Position numbers and translations under genes: made by a program | Origin: Mucilaginibacter sp. OK268 | GTDB lineage: Bacteria > Bacteroidota > Bacteroidia > Sphingobacteriales > Sphingobacteriaceae | NCBI RefSeq assembly: GCF_900103125.1 | Contig: NZ_FNJV01000001.1 | Location: 372,001-436,000, forward strand | Reading direction: 5' to 3' | DNA: 64,000 nucleotides | Notes under the pieces: generated by a model | The model's database searches: none | Told to the model about the DNA's origin: nothing | What the model saw: only the letters and a program-made list of their open reading frames with translations | Part shown: one piece after another, positions 36,063-44,482 of the stretch | Layout: each line of letters opens with the position of its first letter | How positions within the stretch are numbered: the first letter of the stretch is position 1

Positions 36063-37448
36063 ATGCTTAAAAAAGCCACCATATTAATTGCCATTGCCTG
36101 TTTGTTTTTTGCATTTAAAAGCAATGAAACAACTATGCCGCCTTTAAGCATATCCACCAACCATCGCTACTTTATGGCCGGCGATAAGCCTTTTTTCTGG
36201 TTAGGCGATACCGGCTGGCTGCTATTCTCTAAATTAAAAAGGGAAGAAGCCGAACAATACCTTGATACTCGCGCCAAGCAGGGCTTTAATGTGATCCAGG
36301 TGATGGTGGTGCATAGCATCAAGGAAACCAATGCCTATGGCGATTCGGCCCTGAACAATAAAAATATAGCTCAACCTAAAATAACTCCCGGCAACACTTT
36401 CGGTAAGGGAAGGGCGTATGATTACTGGGACCATATCGACTGGATCATTACCAAGGCTGCCGAAAAAGGTTTGTACGTGGCGCTCGTACCCGTTTGGGGA
36501 TCGGTTGTAAAAGAGAACCACATTGGTGCTGAAAAAGCGAAAGTGTATGCCGGATTTTTAGCCAAAAGATACCGTGAACGATCAAATGTGATCTGGATGA
36601 ATGGCGGTGATATTGCCGGTTCAGATTCAGGGAAAACCTGGAATTCTATTGGTAATACTTTGCATGATTTGGACGGCTCGCATCTCATTACCTACCACCC
36701 GCGGGGACGAACACAATCATCAAAATGGTTTCATAACGAAAGCTGGTTAGATTTCAATTGCTTTCAGTCCGGCCATCGTACTTATGTACAGGATACTTCA
36801 AAAAAAGATTTAAAATACGGTGAAGACAACTGGCGCTATGTGGAAACGGATTACAATCTATCACCCGTAAAACCAACGCTTGATGCCGAGCCATCGTACG
36901 AAAAAATCCCTTACGGATTACATGATATCAAACTACCCCGCTGGACGGCTGCGGATGTAAGGCGCTATGGCTACTGGTCGGTTTTTGCCGGGGCCTGTGG
37001 TTATACTTATGGCGATAATGACGTGATGCAAATGCACAAACCAACAGATAAAGGCAGCGCATATGGCTCGAAAGGCTATTGGTATAATTCGGTTAACGAT
37101 CCCGGTGCAAAACAGATGGATTACCTGAAAAAGTTGATGCTTTCGCGCCCGTATCTTGATCGTATACCGGATCAGTCATTAATTGCCGGTAATAACGGCG
37201 AAAAGTATAACAGGCTCATCGCTACCCGTGGCACAAACTACGCCTTTTTATATACCTATACTGGCAGGGAAATCAATGTAAATACGGATAAACTGGAAGG
37301 TACAAAGCTCAAAGCTTCCTGGTTTAATCCCCGTAACGGACAAATTACAGCTATCGGCACATTCGCGAAAGCCAAAACAATCAAATTTAAACCGCCCGGC
37401 AAAATATCAAACGGTAACGACTGGGTGCTCATTATTGATGCGATATAA
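36063..37448 (+). CDS. GH140 family protein (apiosidase candidate)
   Basis: A 461-residue protein with an N-terminal hydrophobic export signal (KKATILIAIACLFFAF). The DUF4038-type TIM barrel opens with RYFMAGDKPFFWLGDTGWLL and REEAEQYLDTRAKQGFNVIQ. Asp183 in WMNGGDIAG and Glu276 in LDAEPSYEKIP fit the catalytic pair of GH140, and a small C-terminal beta domain (ASWFNPRNGQITAIG) follows. GH140 was founded on an RG-II apiosidase that cleaves apiose from backbone galacturonate, which releases side chains A and B. This family is one of the strongest markers that the window targets RG-II. The next gene starts directly at the stop codon. Confidence 0.87.
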   Translation: MLKKATILIAIACLFFAFKSNETTMPPLSISTNHRYFMAGDKPFFWLGDTGWLLFSKLKREEAEQYLDTRAKQGFNVIQVMVVHSIKETNAYGDSALNNKNIAQPKITPGNTFGKGRAYDYWDHIDWIITKAAEKGLYVALVPVWGSVVKENHIGAEKAKVYAGFLAKRYRERSNVIWMNGGDIAGSDSGKTWNSIGNTLHDLDGSHLITYHPRGRTQSSKWFHNESWLDFNCFQSGHRTYVQDTSKKDLKYGEDNWRYVETDYNLSPVKPTLDAEPSYEKIPYGLHDIKLPRWTAADVRRYGYWSVFAGACGYTYGDNDVMQMHKPTDKGSAYGSKGYWYNSVNDPGAKQMDYLKKLMLSRPYLDRIPDQSLIAGNNGEKYNRLIATRGTNYAFLYTYTGREINVNTDKLEGTKLKASWFNPRNGQITAIGTFAKAKTIKFKPPGKISNGNDWVLIIDAI

Positions 37449-38399
37449 GTGAACAGGACAATTAAACATATCAGCTTATTATTAGCTCTTGCATTGATGT
37501 TTTCATGCAGGGCAAGTAAAAGCGTGTACCTTTTTACATCGTTTCATGAGCCGGCCAATGAAGGTTTGCGCTTTTTGTATAGCTATGACGCTTATCACTG
37601 GAACGCTATAGACCACATCTTTATTAAACCTGAAGTTGGCGATGCCAGGATCATGCGCGATCCTTCCATCGTGCAGGGGCCCAATGGTACATATTATCTG
37701 GTATGGACGACTGGCTGGAAAAACGATAAAGGCATCGGTTATGCCAGTTCAAAGGATTTGATACACTGGTCGGCACAACAACATATTGAGGTAATGGCCA
37801 ATGAACCTACCGCGGTGAATGCATGGGCACCGGAGTTGTTTTATGATGACGAGAACAAATATTTCATTATTGTTTGGGCCTCAACTGTTCCATTTAGGTT
37901 TCCAAAAGGACAGGAGGATGAGAATAATAACCATCGCCTTTACTACGCTACTACCAAAGATTTTAAAACGTTTAGTCCCTCAAAGCTTTTCCTTGATCCG
38001 GGCTTTAGTGTAATTGATGCGGAGATCGTAAAGCGGGCAAAAGATGATTATGCGCTGGTTATGAAGGATAACACAAGGCCCAATCGTAACATCTTGGTAG
38101 CATTTAGCAACAATCCTTTAGGGCCTTACAGCAATTATACACCAAGATTTACGGAACCATACAGCGAAGGCCCGAGCATGACTAAGGCGGGTAACAGTTG
38201 GCTTATTTATTACGATTCGTACCGCTTAAAAAGATATGGTGCTATGCGCACAACCGACTTTAAAACTTTTATAGATCTGGCCGATAGCGTAAGCGTACCG
38301 GTAGGGCACAAGCATGGTACCATATTTAAAGTCACCAAAAAACAGCTGGGGCAGCTTTTACAGGCAGCCGGGCAAACTAAGGAAGCTAAACATGAATAA
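37449..38399 (+). CDS. GH43-like beta-propeller lipoprotein
   Basis: A 316-residue five-bladed propeller of the GH43 type. It starts with GTG directly after the TAA of GH140; this start is needed for the lipoprotein signal ending LMFSCRAS (Cys20). Visible: LRFLYSYDAYHWNAID, IMRDPSIVQGPNGTYYLVWT with a candidate base Asp, VNAWAPELFYDDENKYFIIV, and FSVIDAEIVKRAKDDYALV with a candidate acid Glu. Proteins of this type act on arabinofuranosides, xylosides or galactosides. Probably surface or periplasmic anchored. Its 3' end overlaps the next gene by 8 bp, so they are co-translated. Confidence 0.78.
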   Translation: MNRTIKHISLLLALALMFSCRASKSVYLFTSFHEPANEGLRFLYSYDAYHWNAIDHIFIKPEVGDARIMRDPSIVQGPNGTYYLVWTTGWKNDKGIGYASSKDLIHWSAQQHIEVMANEPTAVNAWAPELFYDDENKYFIIVWASTVPFRFPKGQEDENNNHRLYYATTKDFKTFSPSKLFLDPGFSVIDAEIVKRAKDDYALVMKDNTRPNRNILVAFSNNPLGPYSNYTPRFTEPYSEGPSMTKAGNSWLIYYDSYRLKRYGAMRTTDFKTFIDLADSVSVPVGHKHGTIFKVTKKQLGQLLQAAGQTKEAKHE

Positions 38400-40227
38400 G
38401 TTTATTATCATATTGTTTTTTATATCGATGGCCGGGATTGCCAAGGCACAGGATATCGTGCATTACAGCGGTAATACGGTTGCCAATGTCGATTATCATC
38501 ATGGGCAACTGACGCCGGTAATTGGTGTGCATAGTAAGCAGATCTTCCGGGCCAACCGGAAGCATCCTGAACTGGCCGACGGTTATGGCTTTACCTATAA
38601 CCATGCCCCCATGCTGGCTTACTGGAATAATACATTTTATGTTGAATACCTGAGCGATAAGGTAGGCGAAAGCGTGCCGCCAGGCCAAACCCTGCTCATA
38701 ACCTCGAAGGATGGCGAAACATGGTCGAAACCCACGGTGGTTTTTCCTCAATATAAAATCCCTGATGGTACTACTAAAGAAGGGTATCCCGGAGTGGCTA
38801 AAGACCTGTATTCGGTGATGCACCAGCGCATGGGCTATTATACTTCCAAGTCAAAACGCTTGTTGGTGTTGGGCTTTTATGGTATTTGTTTAGACGGTCA
38901 TGACGATCCGAACGATGGCTTAGGCATAGGCCGCGTGGTGCGCGAAGTTTTGCCGAACGGCAAATTCGGGCCGATATATTTTATCCATTATAACCCTAAA
39001 TGGAACGAAAAGAATACCTCATTTCCTTTTTATAAAACCAGTAAGGACAAAGGTTTTGTACAGGCCTGTGATGAGCTGATGGCCAATCCGCTGATGATGA
39101 TGCAGTGGGTAGAAGAAACGAATAAGAAAGACCCTCTGATCCCGCTGCATAAAGATTATAAAGCATTTAACTTTTATCACCTGCCCGATGGCCGGGTTGT
39201 TGGCTTATGGAAATATGCCCTTACTGCTATCAGTACCGATAACGGTAAAACATGGCCTACCAACGCTTCCCGCGCGCCGCGTTTTGTAAATGCCAACGCC
39301 AAGATCTGGGGGCAGCGCACATCTGATGGTAAATATGTTACCGTGTACAATCCATCGGAATTCCGTTGGCCGCTGGCATTATCGGTTAGTAAGGATGGAT
39401 TGGATTATACCAACCTTTTGCTGGTTAACGGCGAGATCACCACCATGCGTTATGGCGGGGCTTATAAATCATACGGTCCGCAATATGTGCGTGGTATTGA
39501 GGAAGGGAACGGTACCCCGCCCGATGGCAAGCTTTGGGTAACCTATAGCATGAACAAGGAGGATATCTGGGTATCATCGATCCCGGTACCGATCACCGAA
39601 AAGGCGGATGCACATGCCAATGAAGTTTTTAACCAACTGCCGGCCGGCAAAGAACTGGAAAAATGGAATACCTATAGCCCGCAATGGGCACCTGCGGATA
39701 TCGACAAAACACCAGACGGAGAACGTGCTTTGACATTAAAAGACAGCGACCCTTTTGATTTTGCCAAAGCCGAGCGGGTAGTACCTGTTTCAAAAAAATT
39801 AATGACCGATTTCACCATCACAGCCGGGCAAAACAACACCGGTATGCTGGATATTGAATTTCAGGATGAGAAAGGCACGGCTGCGATCAGGCTTACGCTT
39901 GATTCTGCCGGGCAATTCAGGACAAAGGCCGGGTACCGTAACAAAAACTTCATGAAATATGAGGGAGATACCCAGTTCCATGTAGTGATAAAGCTGAATA
40001 CAGATACCCGCTTTTACACTGTGAATGTAAATGGTAAGGATGTACTTACCGGGCTGTTTTTTGCCCCGGTGCTGAGCGTAAACCGGGTTGTATTCCGTAC
40101 CGGGGATATCAGAAGGTTTCCGGATGCCGATACGCCTACCGATCAGGACTATGATCGTCCAAACGCCGGCGAAACCGCGAAGCAAGCAGTTTTCTATATC
40201 AAGTCATTTAAAACAAGTAATTACTAA
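38392..40227 (+). CDS. Exported beta-propeller protein with C-terminal beta-sandwich (GH143 candidate)
   Basis: ATG 38392 gives 611 residues with a signal peptide ending GIAKAQ; an in-frame upstream extension from 38314 lies inside the preceding gene. Residues about 25-420 are propeller-like with Asp-box-type turns (LITSKDGETWSKPTVVF, ALTAISTDNGKTWPTNA, LALSVSKDGLDYTNLLL) and conserved-looking YNHAPMLAYWNNTFYVEYL. Residues about 440-605 read as a concanavalin-like sandwich (AIRLTLDSAGQFRTKAGYR). It is often labelled sialidase-like, but no FRIP motif is seen. In an RG-II setting a 2-keto-3-deoxy-acid hydrolase such as GH143 is a reasonable guess, unproven. Confidence 0.55.
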   Translation: MNKFIIILFFISMAGIAKAQDIVHYSGNTVANVDYHHGQLTPVIGVHSKQIFRANRKHPELADGYGFTYNHAPMLAYWNNTFYVEYLSDKVGESVPPGQTLLITSKDGETWSKPTVVFPQYKIPDGTTKEGYPGVAKDLYSVMHQRMGYYTSKSKRLLVLGFYGICLDGHDDPNDGLGIGRVVREVLPNGKFGPIYFIHYNPKWNEKNTSFPFYKTSKDKGFVQACDELMANPLMMMQWVEETNKKDPLIPLHKDYKAFNFYHLPDGRVVGLWKYALTAISTDNGKTWPTNASRAPRFVNANAKIWGQRTSDGKYVTVYNPSEFRWPLALSVSKDGLDYTNLLLVNGEITTMRYGGAYKSYGPQYVRGIEEGNGTPPDGKLWVTYSMNKEDIWVSSIPVPITEKADAHANEVFNQLPAGKELEKWNTYSPQWAPADIDKTPDGERALTLKDSDPFDFAKAERVVPVSKKLMTDFTITAGQNNTGMLDIEFQDEKGTAAIRLTLDSAGQFRTKAGYRNKNFMKYEGDTQFHVVIKLNTDTRFYTVNVNGKDVLTGLFFAPVLSVNRVVFRTGDIRRFPDADTPTDQDYDRPNAGETAKQAVFYIKSFKTSNY

Positions 40228-40229
40228 TA

Positions 40230-41684
40230 ATGCCGCGCCTGATAAAATATTGTTGGTTGACGATCTGCCTGCTCAGCTCCGGGATTGCCGGGGCGCAGGT
40301 GGTTTTGCCTAAAATATTGGGCAACAATATGGTATTGCAGCGTAATGCCCCCGTACCCGTTTGGGGTACCGCGTCGCCCGGCGAAAAGGTGACTGTAAAG
40401 TTCAATAAACAGAGCAAAACAACCACAGCCGATGCATCTGGCAAATGGATAGTGAAACTTGATCCAATGCAAGCATCCGCCAAACCAGCAACATTAACGA
40501 TATCTGGTATAAACACTATAAAACTCGAAAATATTTTAGTAGGAGAGGTGTGGCTTTGCTCCGGCCAATCTAACATGCAGTACGAAATGCGCAAGAACAG
40601 CAAAGTGAAAAAGCCGGATACCAGTACGGAAAATTCCCCGGTTGATGAGTTGGAACGCGCGCATAACCCGCAGATCAGGATTTTCCTCACTACGCAGAAA
40701 AACTTGATTAAGCCTGATTCTATCCATTCTGGTTGGAGTGTTGCCGAGGATTCGGCTTTGAGAGCGTTTTCGGCGGCGGGGTATTTCTTTGCTAAAAACC
40801 TGCAGTATGATTTGAAAGTACCGGTGGGTATTATTTCATCGGCAGTGAGCGGAAGCCGGATAGAGCCATGGGTATCGCGGGAGGGTTTTGATGCTATCCC
40901 ATATTTCAAAGCAAACAATATTAAGATCGATGGCGATCCAGGTAAATTCTATACTAAAATGATTGAACCGCTTGCCCCGTTTGCACTTAAAGGTTTTTTA
41001 TGGTACCAGGGCGAAAGCAACTGCTTTTTAGGCGAAACCATCAGCTATACTTACAAAATGGAAGCGCTCATCAACAATTGGCGCAAATTATGGGGCGATA
41101 AAACACTGCCGTTTTACTACGTGCAGATAGCGCCCTATTACTATACCCAGGGTAAGGGACCGGTAACGTATACACCGTTCACTGAGCCGGAATTTCGCGA
41201 AGCACAGGCCGCCGCCTTGCAGGTTCCGCATACAGGTATGATCATCACTACCGACCTGAACGATGACCTTAAAAATATCCACCCGCCTTTTAAATGGGAG
41301 GTAGGCCGGAGGCTGGAATTACAGGCATTGGCCAATACCTATAAACACCCTGTAGTTTTTTCAGGGCCGGTGTATAAAAGCATGAAGATAAGCCGCAACA
41401 AGATCATTCTGGAATTTGATCACATAGGTGCCGGACTAACAAGCCATGATGGTAAACCGCTTACCGATTTTACCATTGCCGGTGCCGATGGAAATTTTGT
41501 TGCGGCCAACGCTACAATAAAAGACAATACGGTTGAAGTATCTGCCGGATCGATTACCAAACCCGTAGCCGTGCGTTTTGCCTGGTCGGAATCTGCACAG
41601 CCCAATTTTTATAATAAGGATGGTTTGCCTGCTGCATCCTTCCGCACGGATAACCCTTTGAAGTTTACCTTAACTGCTAACTGA
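40230..41684 (+). CDS. SGNH-type carbohydrate O-acetylesterase (sialate O-acetylesterase family)
   Basis: A 484-residue exported esterase. An N-terminal small beta domain (LPKILGNNMVLQRNAPVPVWG) precedes the SGNH hydrolase: Ser114 in LCSGQSNMQYEM, GFLWYQGESNCFLGE, and the Asp/His block near the end (TDLNDDLKNIHPPFKWEVGRRL, quoted here as NIHPPFKWEVGRRL). These proteins remove acetyl groups from plant glycans rather than sialate in such loci; RG-II carries acetylated fucose and aceric acid. It lacks the inserted jelly-roll that many relatives carry, while a similar jelly-roll is inserted in the GH95 of this window. Starts 2 bp after the previous gene. Confidence 0.88.
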   Translation: MPRLIKYCWLTICLLSSGIAGAQVVLPKILGNNMVLQRNAPVPVWGTASPGEKVTVKFNKQSKTTTADASGKWIVKLDPMQASAKPATLTISGINTIKLENILVGEVWLCSGQSNMQYEMRKNSKVKKPDTSTENSPVDELERAHNPQIRIFLTTQKNLIKPDSIHSGWSVAEDSALRAFSAAGYFFAKNLQYDLKVPVGIISSAVSGSRIEPWVSREGFDAIPYFKANNIKIDGDPGKFYTKMIEPLAPFALKGFLWYQGESNCFLGETISYTYKMEALINNWRKLWGDKTLPFYYVQIAPYYYTQGKGPVTYTPFTEPEFREAQAAALQVPHTGMIITTDLNDDLKNIHPPFKWEVGRRLELQALANTYKHPVVFSGPVYKSMKISRNKIILEFDHIGAGLTSHDGKPLTDFTIAGADGNFVAANATIKDNTVEVSAGSITKPVAVRFAWSESAQPNFYNKDGLPAASFRTDNPLKFTLTAN

Positions 41685-41692
41685 ATATACTA

Positions 41693-44479
41693 ATGAGATC
41701 TGCCTGTTTTAAAATATGGATTATTTTGCTGTTTGTGATAAGCGGGATAGCAGCCCGTGCCCAGGAAACACAAAAGCTGTTCCTGTCGGGCACCGGCAGC
41801 GATCATACCGTAAACTGGCAGTTTTACTGTACCGGGGGCAATAACGCCGGCAAATGGACTACCATCCCCGTGCCATCAAATTGGGAGTTTCAAGGCTTTG
41901 GCAAATACAATTATGGACTTGCGAAGGATAGTGTAAAGGGTAAAGAGCAAGGCCTTTATAAATACGGGTTTAATGTGCCTGCATCATGGCAGGGCAAAGC
42001 CATCAATATTGTTTTTGATGGCTCTATGACCGATACTGAGGTGAAATTAAACGGCAAATCGGCAGGGCCAGTTCACCAGGGCGCATTTTACCGTTTTAAG
42101 TATGATGTAAGCGCTTTGCTCAATTACGGTAAACCGAACTTGCTGGAGGTAACGGTATCTAAACATTCTGCCAACGCATCGGTGAACGCGGCCGAGCGCA
42201 AGGGTGATTTCTGGATCTTTGGCGGTATTTTCAGGCCGGTATTTTTGGAAGCATCGCCAAAATCTCACATCAGCTACTATGCTGTTGATGCTAAAGCTAA
42301 TGGTAATATAAAGGCGCAACTCAGACTGGTTTCTGTAAAATCGGGCTCGGTAACAGGGCAAGTTTATACACAGGCAGGGCAAAAGTTCGGCGCTCCGTTT
42401 TCTGTGAAGGTTAATGCTGGTGACACCGTTGCTTATATCAGTATGCATCTTGCTTCGCCTAAATTATGGTCGCCGGAGTTTCCTAACCTGTATAATGTGG
42501 TATTTACGCTGAATGAGAATGGCAAAGCTGTTCATACAGTAAAACAGCGCATCGGTTTCCGTACGGTTGAACTTAGGGCGCACGACGGCATTTACGTAAA
42601 CAACGCGAAGATTAAATTTAAAGGCGTAAACCGCCATTCATTCTGGCCGACAACAGGCAGGGCGCTCAATAAAAAGATCAGCATTGAAGATGTACAGCTG
42701 ATGAAGGATATGAACATGAACGCCGTACGCATGTCGCATTATCCGCCCGATGATCATTTCCTGGATGTGTGCGACTCTTTAGGCCTTTTTGTGTTAGACG
42801 AACTCACTGGCTGGCACCACGCTTATGATGACGTAGTTGGTTCAAAGTTGACAAAGGAACTTATCGAAAAAGATATTAATCACCCTTCCATTGTGGTGTG
42901 GGATAATGGTAACGAAGGCGGTTTTAACTTTAACCTCGATCATTGGTTTGATGAGTTGGATATTCAGAAACGGCCGCTGGTCCACCCATGGGGCATCTTC
43001 CGGGGAACAAATACACAGCATTATATCAATTATGACTACGGTACCAATACCGGCATCAACGGTCATGACATATTTTTCCCAACCGAATTTTTACATGGCC
43101 TGTACGACGGCGGTGCTGGTGCTGGTTTAGATGATTTCTGGAAACAGATGTGGCATACGCCAATTTCGGCAGGTGGATTTATATGGGATTTTGCTGATGA
43201 AGCTGTGGTTCGCACCGATAAGAACGGCGAACTCGACAGCGACGGCGATCACGGCCCCGATGGAATCATCGGCCCGTATCATGAAAAAGAGGGAAGTTAC
43301 TACGCCATCAAAGAGATCTGGAGTCCAGTTTATCTTGAACCTCGGGAGATAACGCCAGCTTTCAATGCCGCGCTTCGCTTAGAGAACAGATATTCTTACA
43401 CCAACCTCAAACAATGCACATTCAGTTATAAACTGGCTACGCCCAATGGTGCCAGTTCAAAAACTAAAACCGGTAGCATCGCTTCGCCGGATGTTGCACC
43501 GCGGCAGTATGGGAACCTGCAATTACAACTACCCAAAGGCTGGCAAAATTTTGATATACTGTATATCTCTGCATTTGATGTAAACAAGCATGAACTGTTT
43601 ACATGGAGTTTTCCGATAAGCAGTCATGATCAAATCACCAACCGTATCATTAGCAAAACAGGAGGAAACAAAGCGCTGATCAGCGAAACCGATTCGCTGT
43701 ATAATGTGAGAACCGGCAATGGTATAGAGCTGGCTTTTAACCGCAATTCGGGCATATTGGTTAGTGTAAAAAATGCCAAAGGCGATATCCCTTTTAACAA
43801 CGGGCCAATATTAGTTGAAGGGCAGGATCAAACAGGTTTTCAAAAACTCACTTATCATTACGATGGGGATAACCTAATAGTTGAAGCAGTATTCCCACCT
43901 AAAAAATCCGAGCCTTTATTAAAGTGGACGATCTACCCATCGGGCTGGGTGCAGCTTGTTGTTAAATACTGGCCTATTGGCGAGGAAGCCACCCTGATGG
44001 GTGTCAATTTTTCTTTCCCCGAAAAAGAGATCAAAGGTGTTACTTATATGGGCGATGGCCCTTACCGGGTATGGAAAAACCGGATGAAAGGTACTTCGCT
44101 GGGCGTTTGGGATAAAACTTACAACAATACCATAACCGGGCAAGGCAAGGTCGTTTACCCCGAATTTAAAGGCTATTACTCCAACCTCTACTGGATGAAA
44201 CTGCAAACCACCGGGCAGCCGGTAACCATTGTTTGCAATAGCAGGGATGTGTTCATGAGGTTGTTTAACCCAGCCAATCCTAAAAATGTGTACAACACTG
44301 CCCCGCTTTTTCCTTCGGGCGATATCTCGTTTATGCACGGTATAACCCCGATAGGAACCAAATCGCAAAAGCCTGAAAAACTTGGGCCTGGGGGCCAAAA
44401 GAACCAATATTTTAATTACGATAGGAATATAGAAGATGCGCTCACGCTCAACCTGTATTTTGATTTTTCGGGTAAATAA
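41693..44479 (+). CDS. GH2 glycosidase (third of four)
   Basis: Exported GH2, 928 residues, signal peptide ending IAARAQ. Sugar-binding domain (IPVPSNWEFQGFGKYNYG), Ig-like domain, barrel with GVNRHSFWPTTGRALN, MNAVRMSHYPPDDHFLDVCD, acid/base Glu408 in VWDNGNEGGFN and candidate nucleophile Glu465 in FFPTEFLHG, then SAGGFIWDFADEAV. The C-terminal ~250 residues form an additional beta domain like the LacZ small-chain fold (GNGIELAFNRNSGILVSV). NGNEGG in place of the common GNE.G context and the TEF nucleophile suggest a subgroup distinct from LacZ. Substrate unknown; followed after 3 bp by GH78. Confidence 0.87.
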   Translation: MRSACFKIWIILLFVISGIAARAQETQKLFLSGTGSDHTVNWQFYCTGGNNAGKWTTIPVPSNWEFQGFGKYNYGLAKDSVKGKEQGLYKYGFNVPASWQGKAINIVFDGSMTDTEVKLNGKSAGPVHQGAFYRFKYDVSALLNYGKPNLLEVTVSKHSANASVNAAERKGDFWIFGGIFRPVFLEASPKSHISYYAVDAKANGNIKAQLRLVSVKSGSVTGQVYTQAGQKFGAPFSVKVNAGDTVAYISMHLASPKLWSPEFPNLYNVVFTLNENGKAVHTVKQRIGFRTVELRAHDGIYVNNAKIKFKGVNRHSFWPTTGRALNKKISIEDVQLMKDMNMNAVRMSHYPPDDHFLDVCDSLGLFVLDELTGWHHAYDDVVGSKLTKELIEKDINHPSIVVWDNGNEGGFNFNLDHWFDELDIQKRPLVHPWGIFRGTNTQHYINYDYGTNTGINGHDIFFPTEFLHGLYDGGAGAGLDDFWKQMWHTPISAGGFIWDFADEAVVRTDKNGELDSDGDHGPDGIIGPYHEKEGSYYAIKEIWSPVYLEPREITPAFNAALRLENRYSYTNLKQCTFSYKLATPNGASSKTKTGSIASPDVAPRQYGNLQLQLPKGWQNFDILYISAFDVNKHELFTWSFPISSHDQITNRIISKTGGNKALISETDSLYNVRTGNGIELAFNRNSGILVSVKNAKGDIPFNNGPILVEGQDQTGFQKLTYHYDGDNLIVEAVFPPKKSEPLLKWTIYPSGWVQLVVKYWPIGEEATLMGVNFSFPEKEIKGVTYMGDGPYRVWKNRMKGTSLGVWDKTYNNTITGQGKVVYPEFKGYYSNLYWMKLQTTGQPVTIVCNSRDVFMRLFNPANPKNVYNTAPLFPSGDISFMHGITPIGTKSQKPEKLGPGGQKNQYFNYDRNIEDALTLNLYFDFSGK

Positions 44480-44482
44480 TAA

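Noticed and set aside
38314..38391. N-terminal extension of the propeller protein
   Set aside because: Lies within the GH43-like gene; ATG 38392 gives a clean signal peptide.
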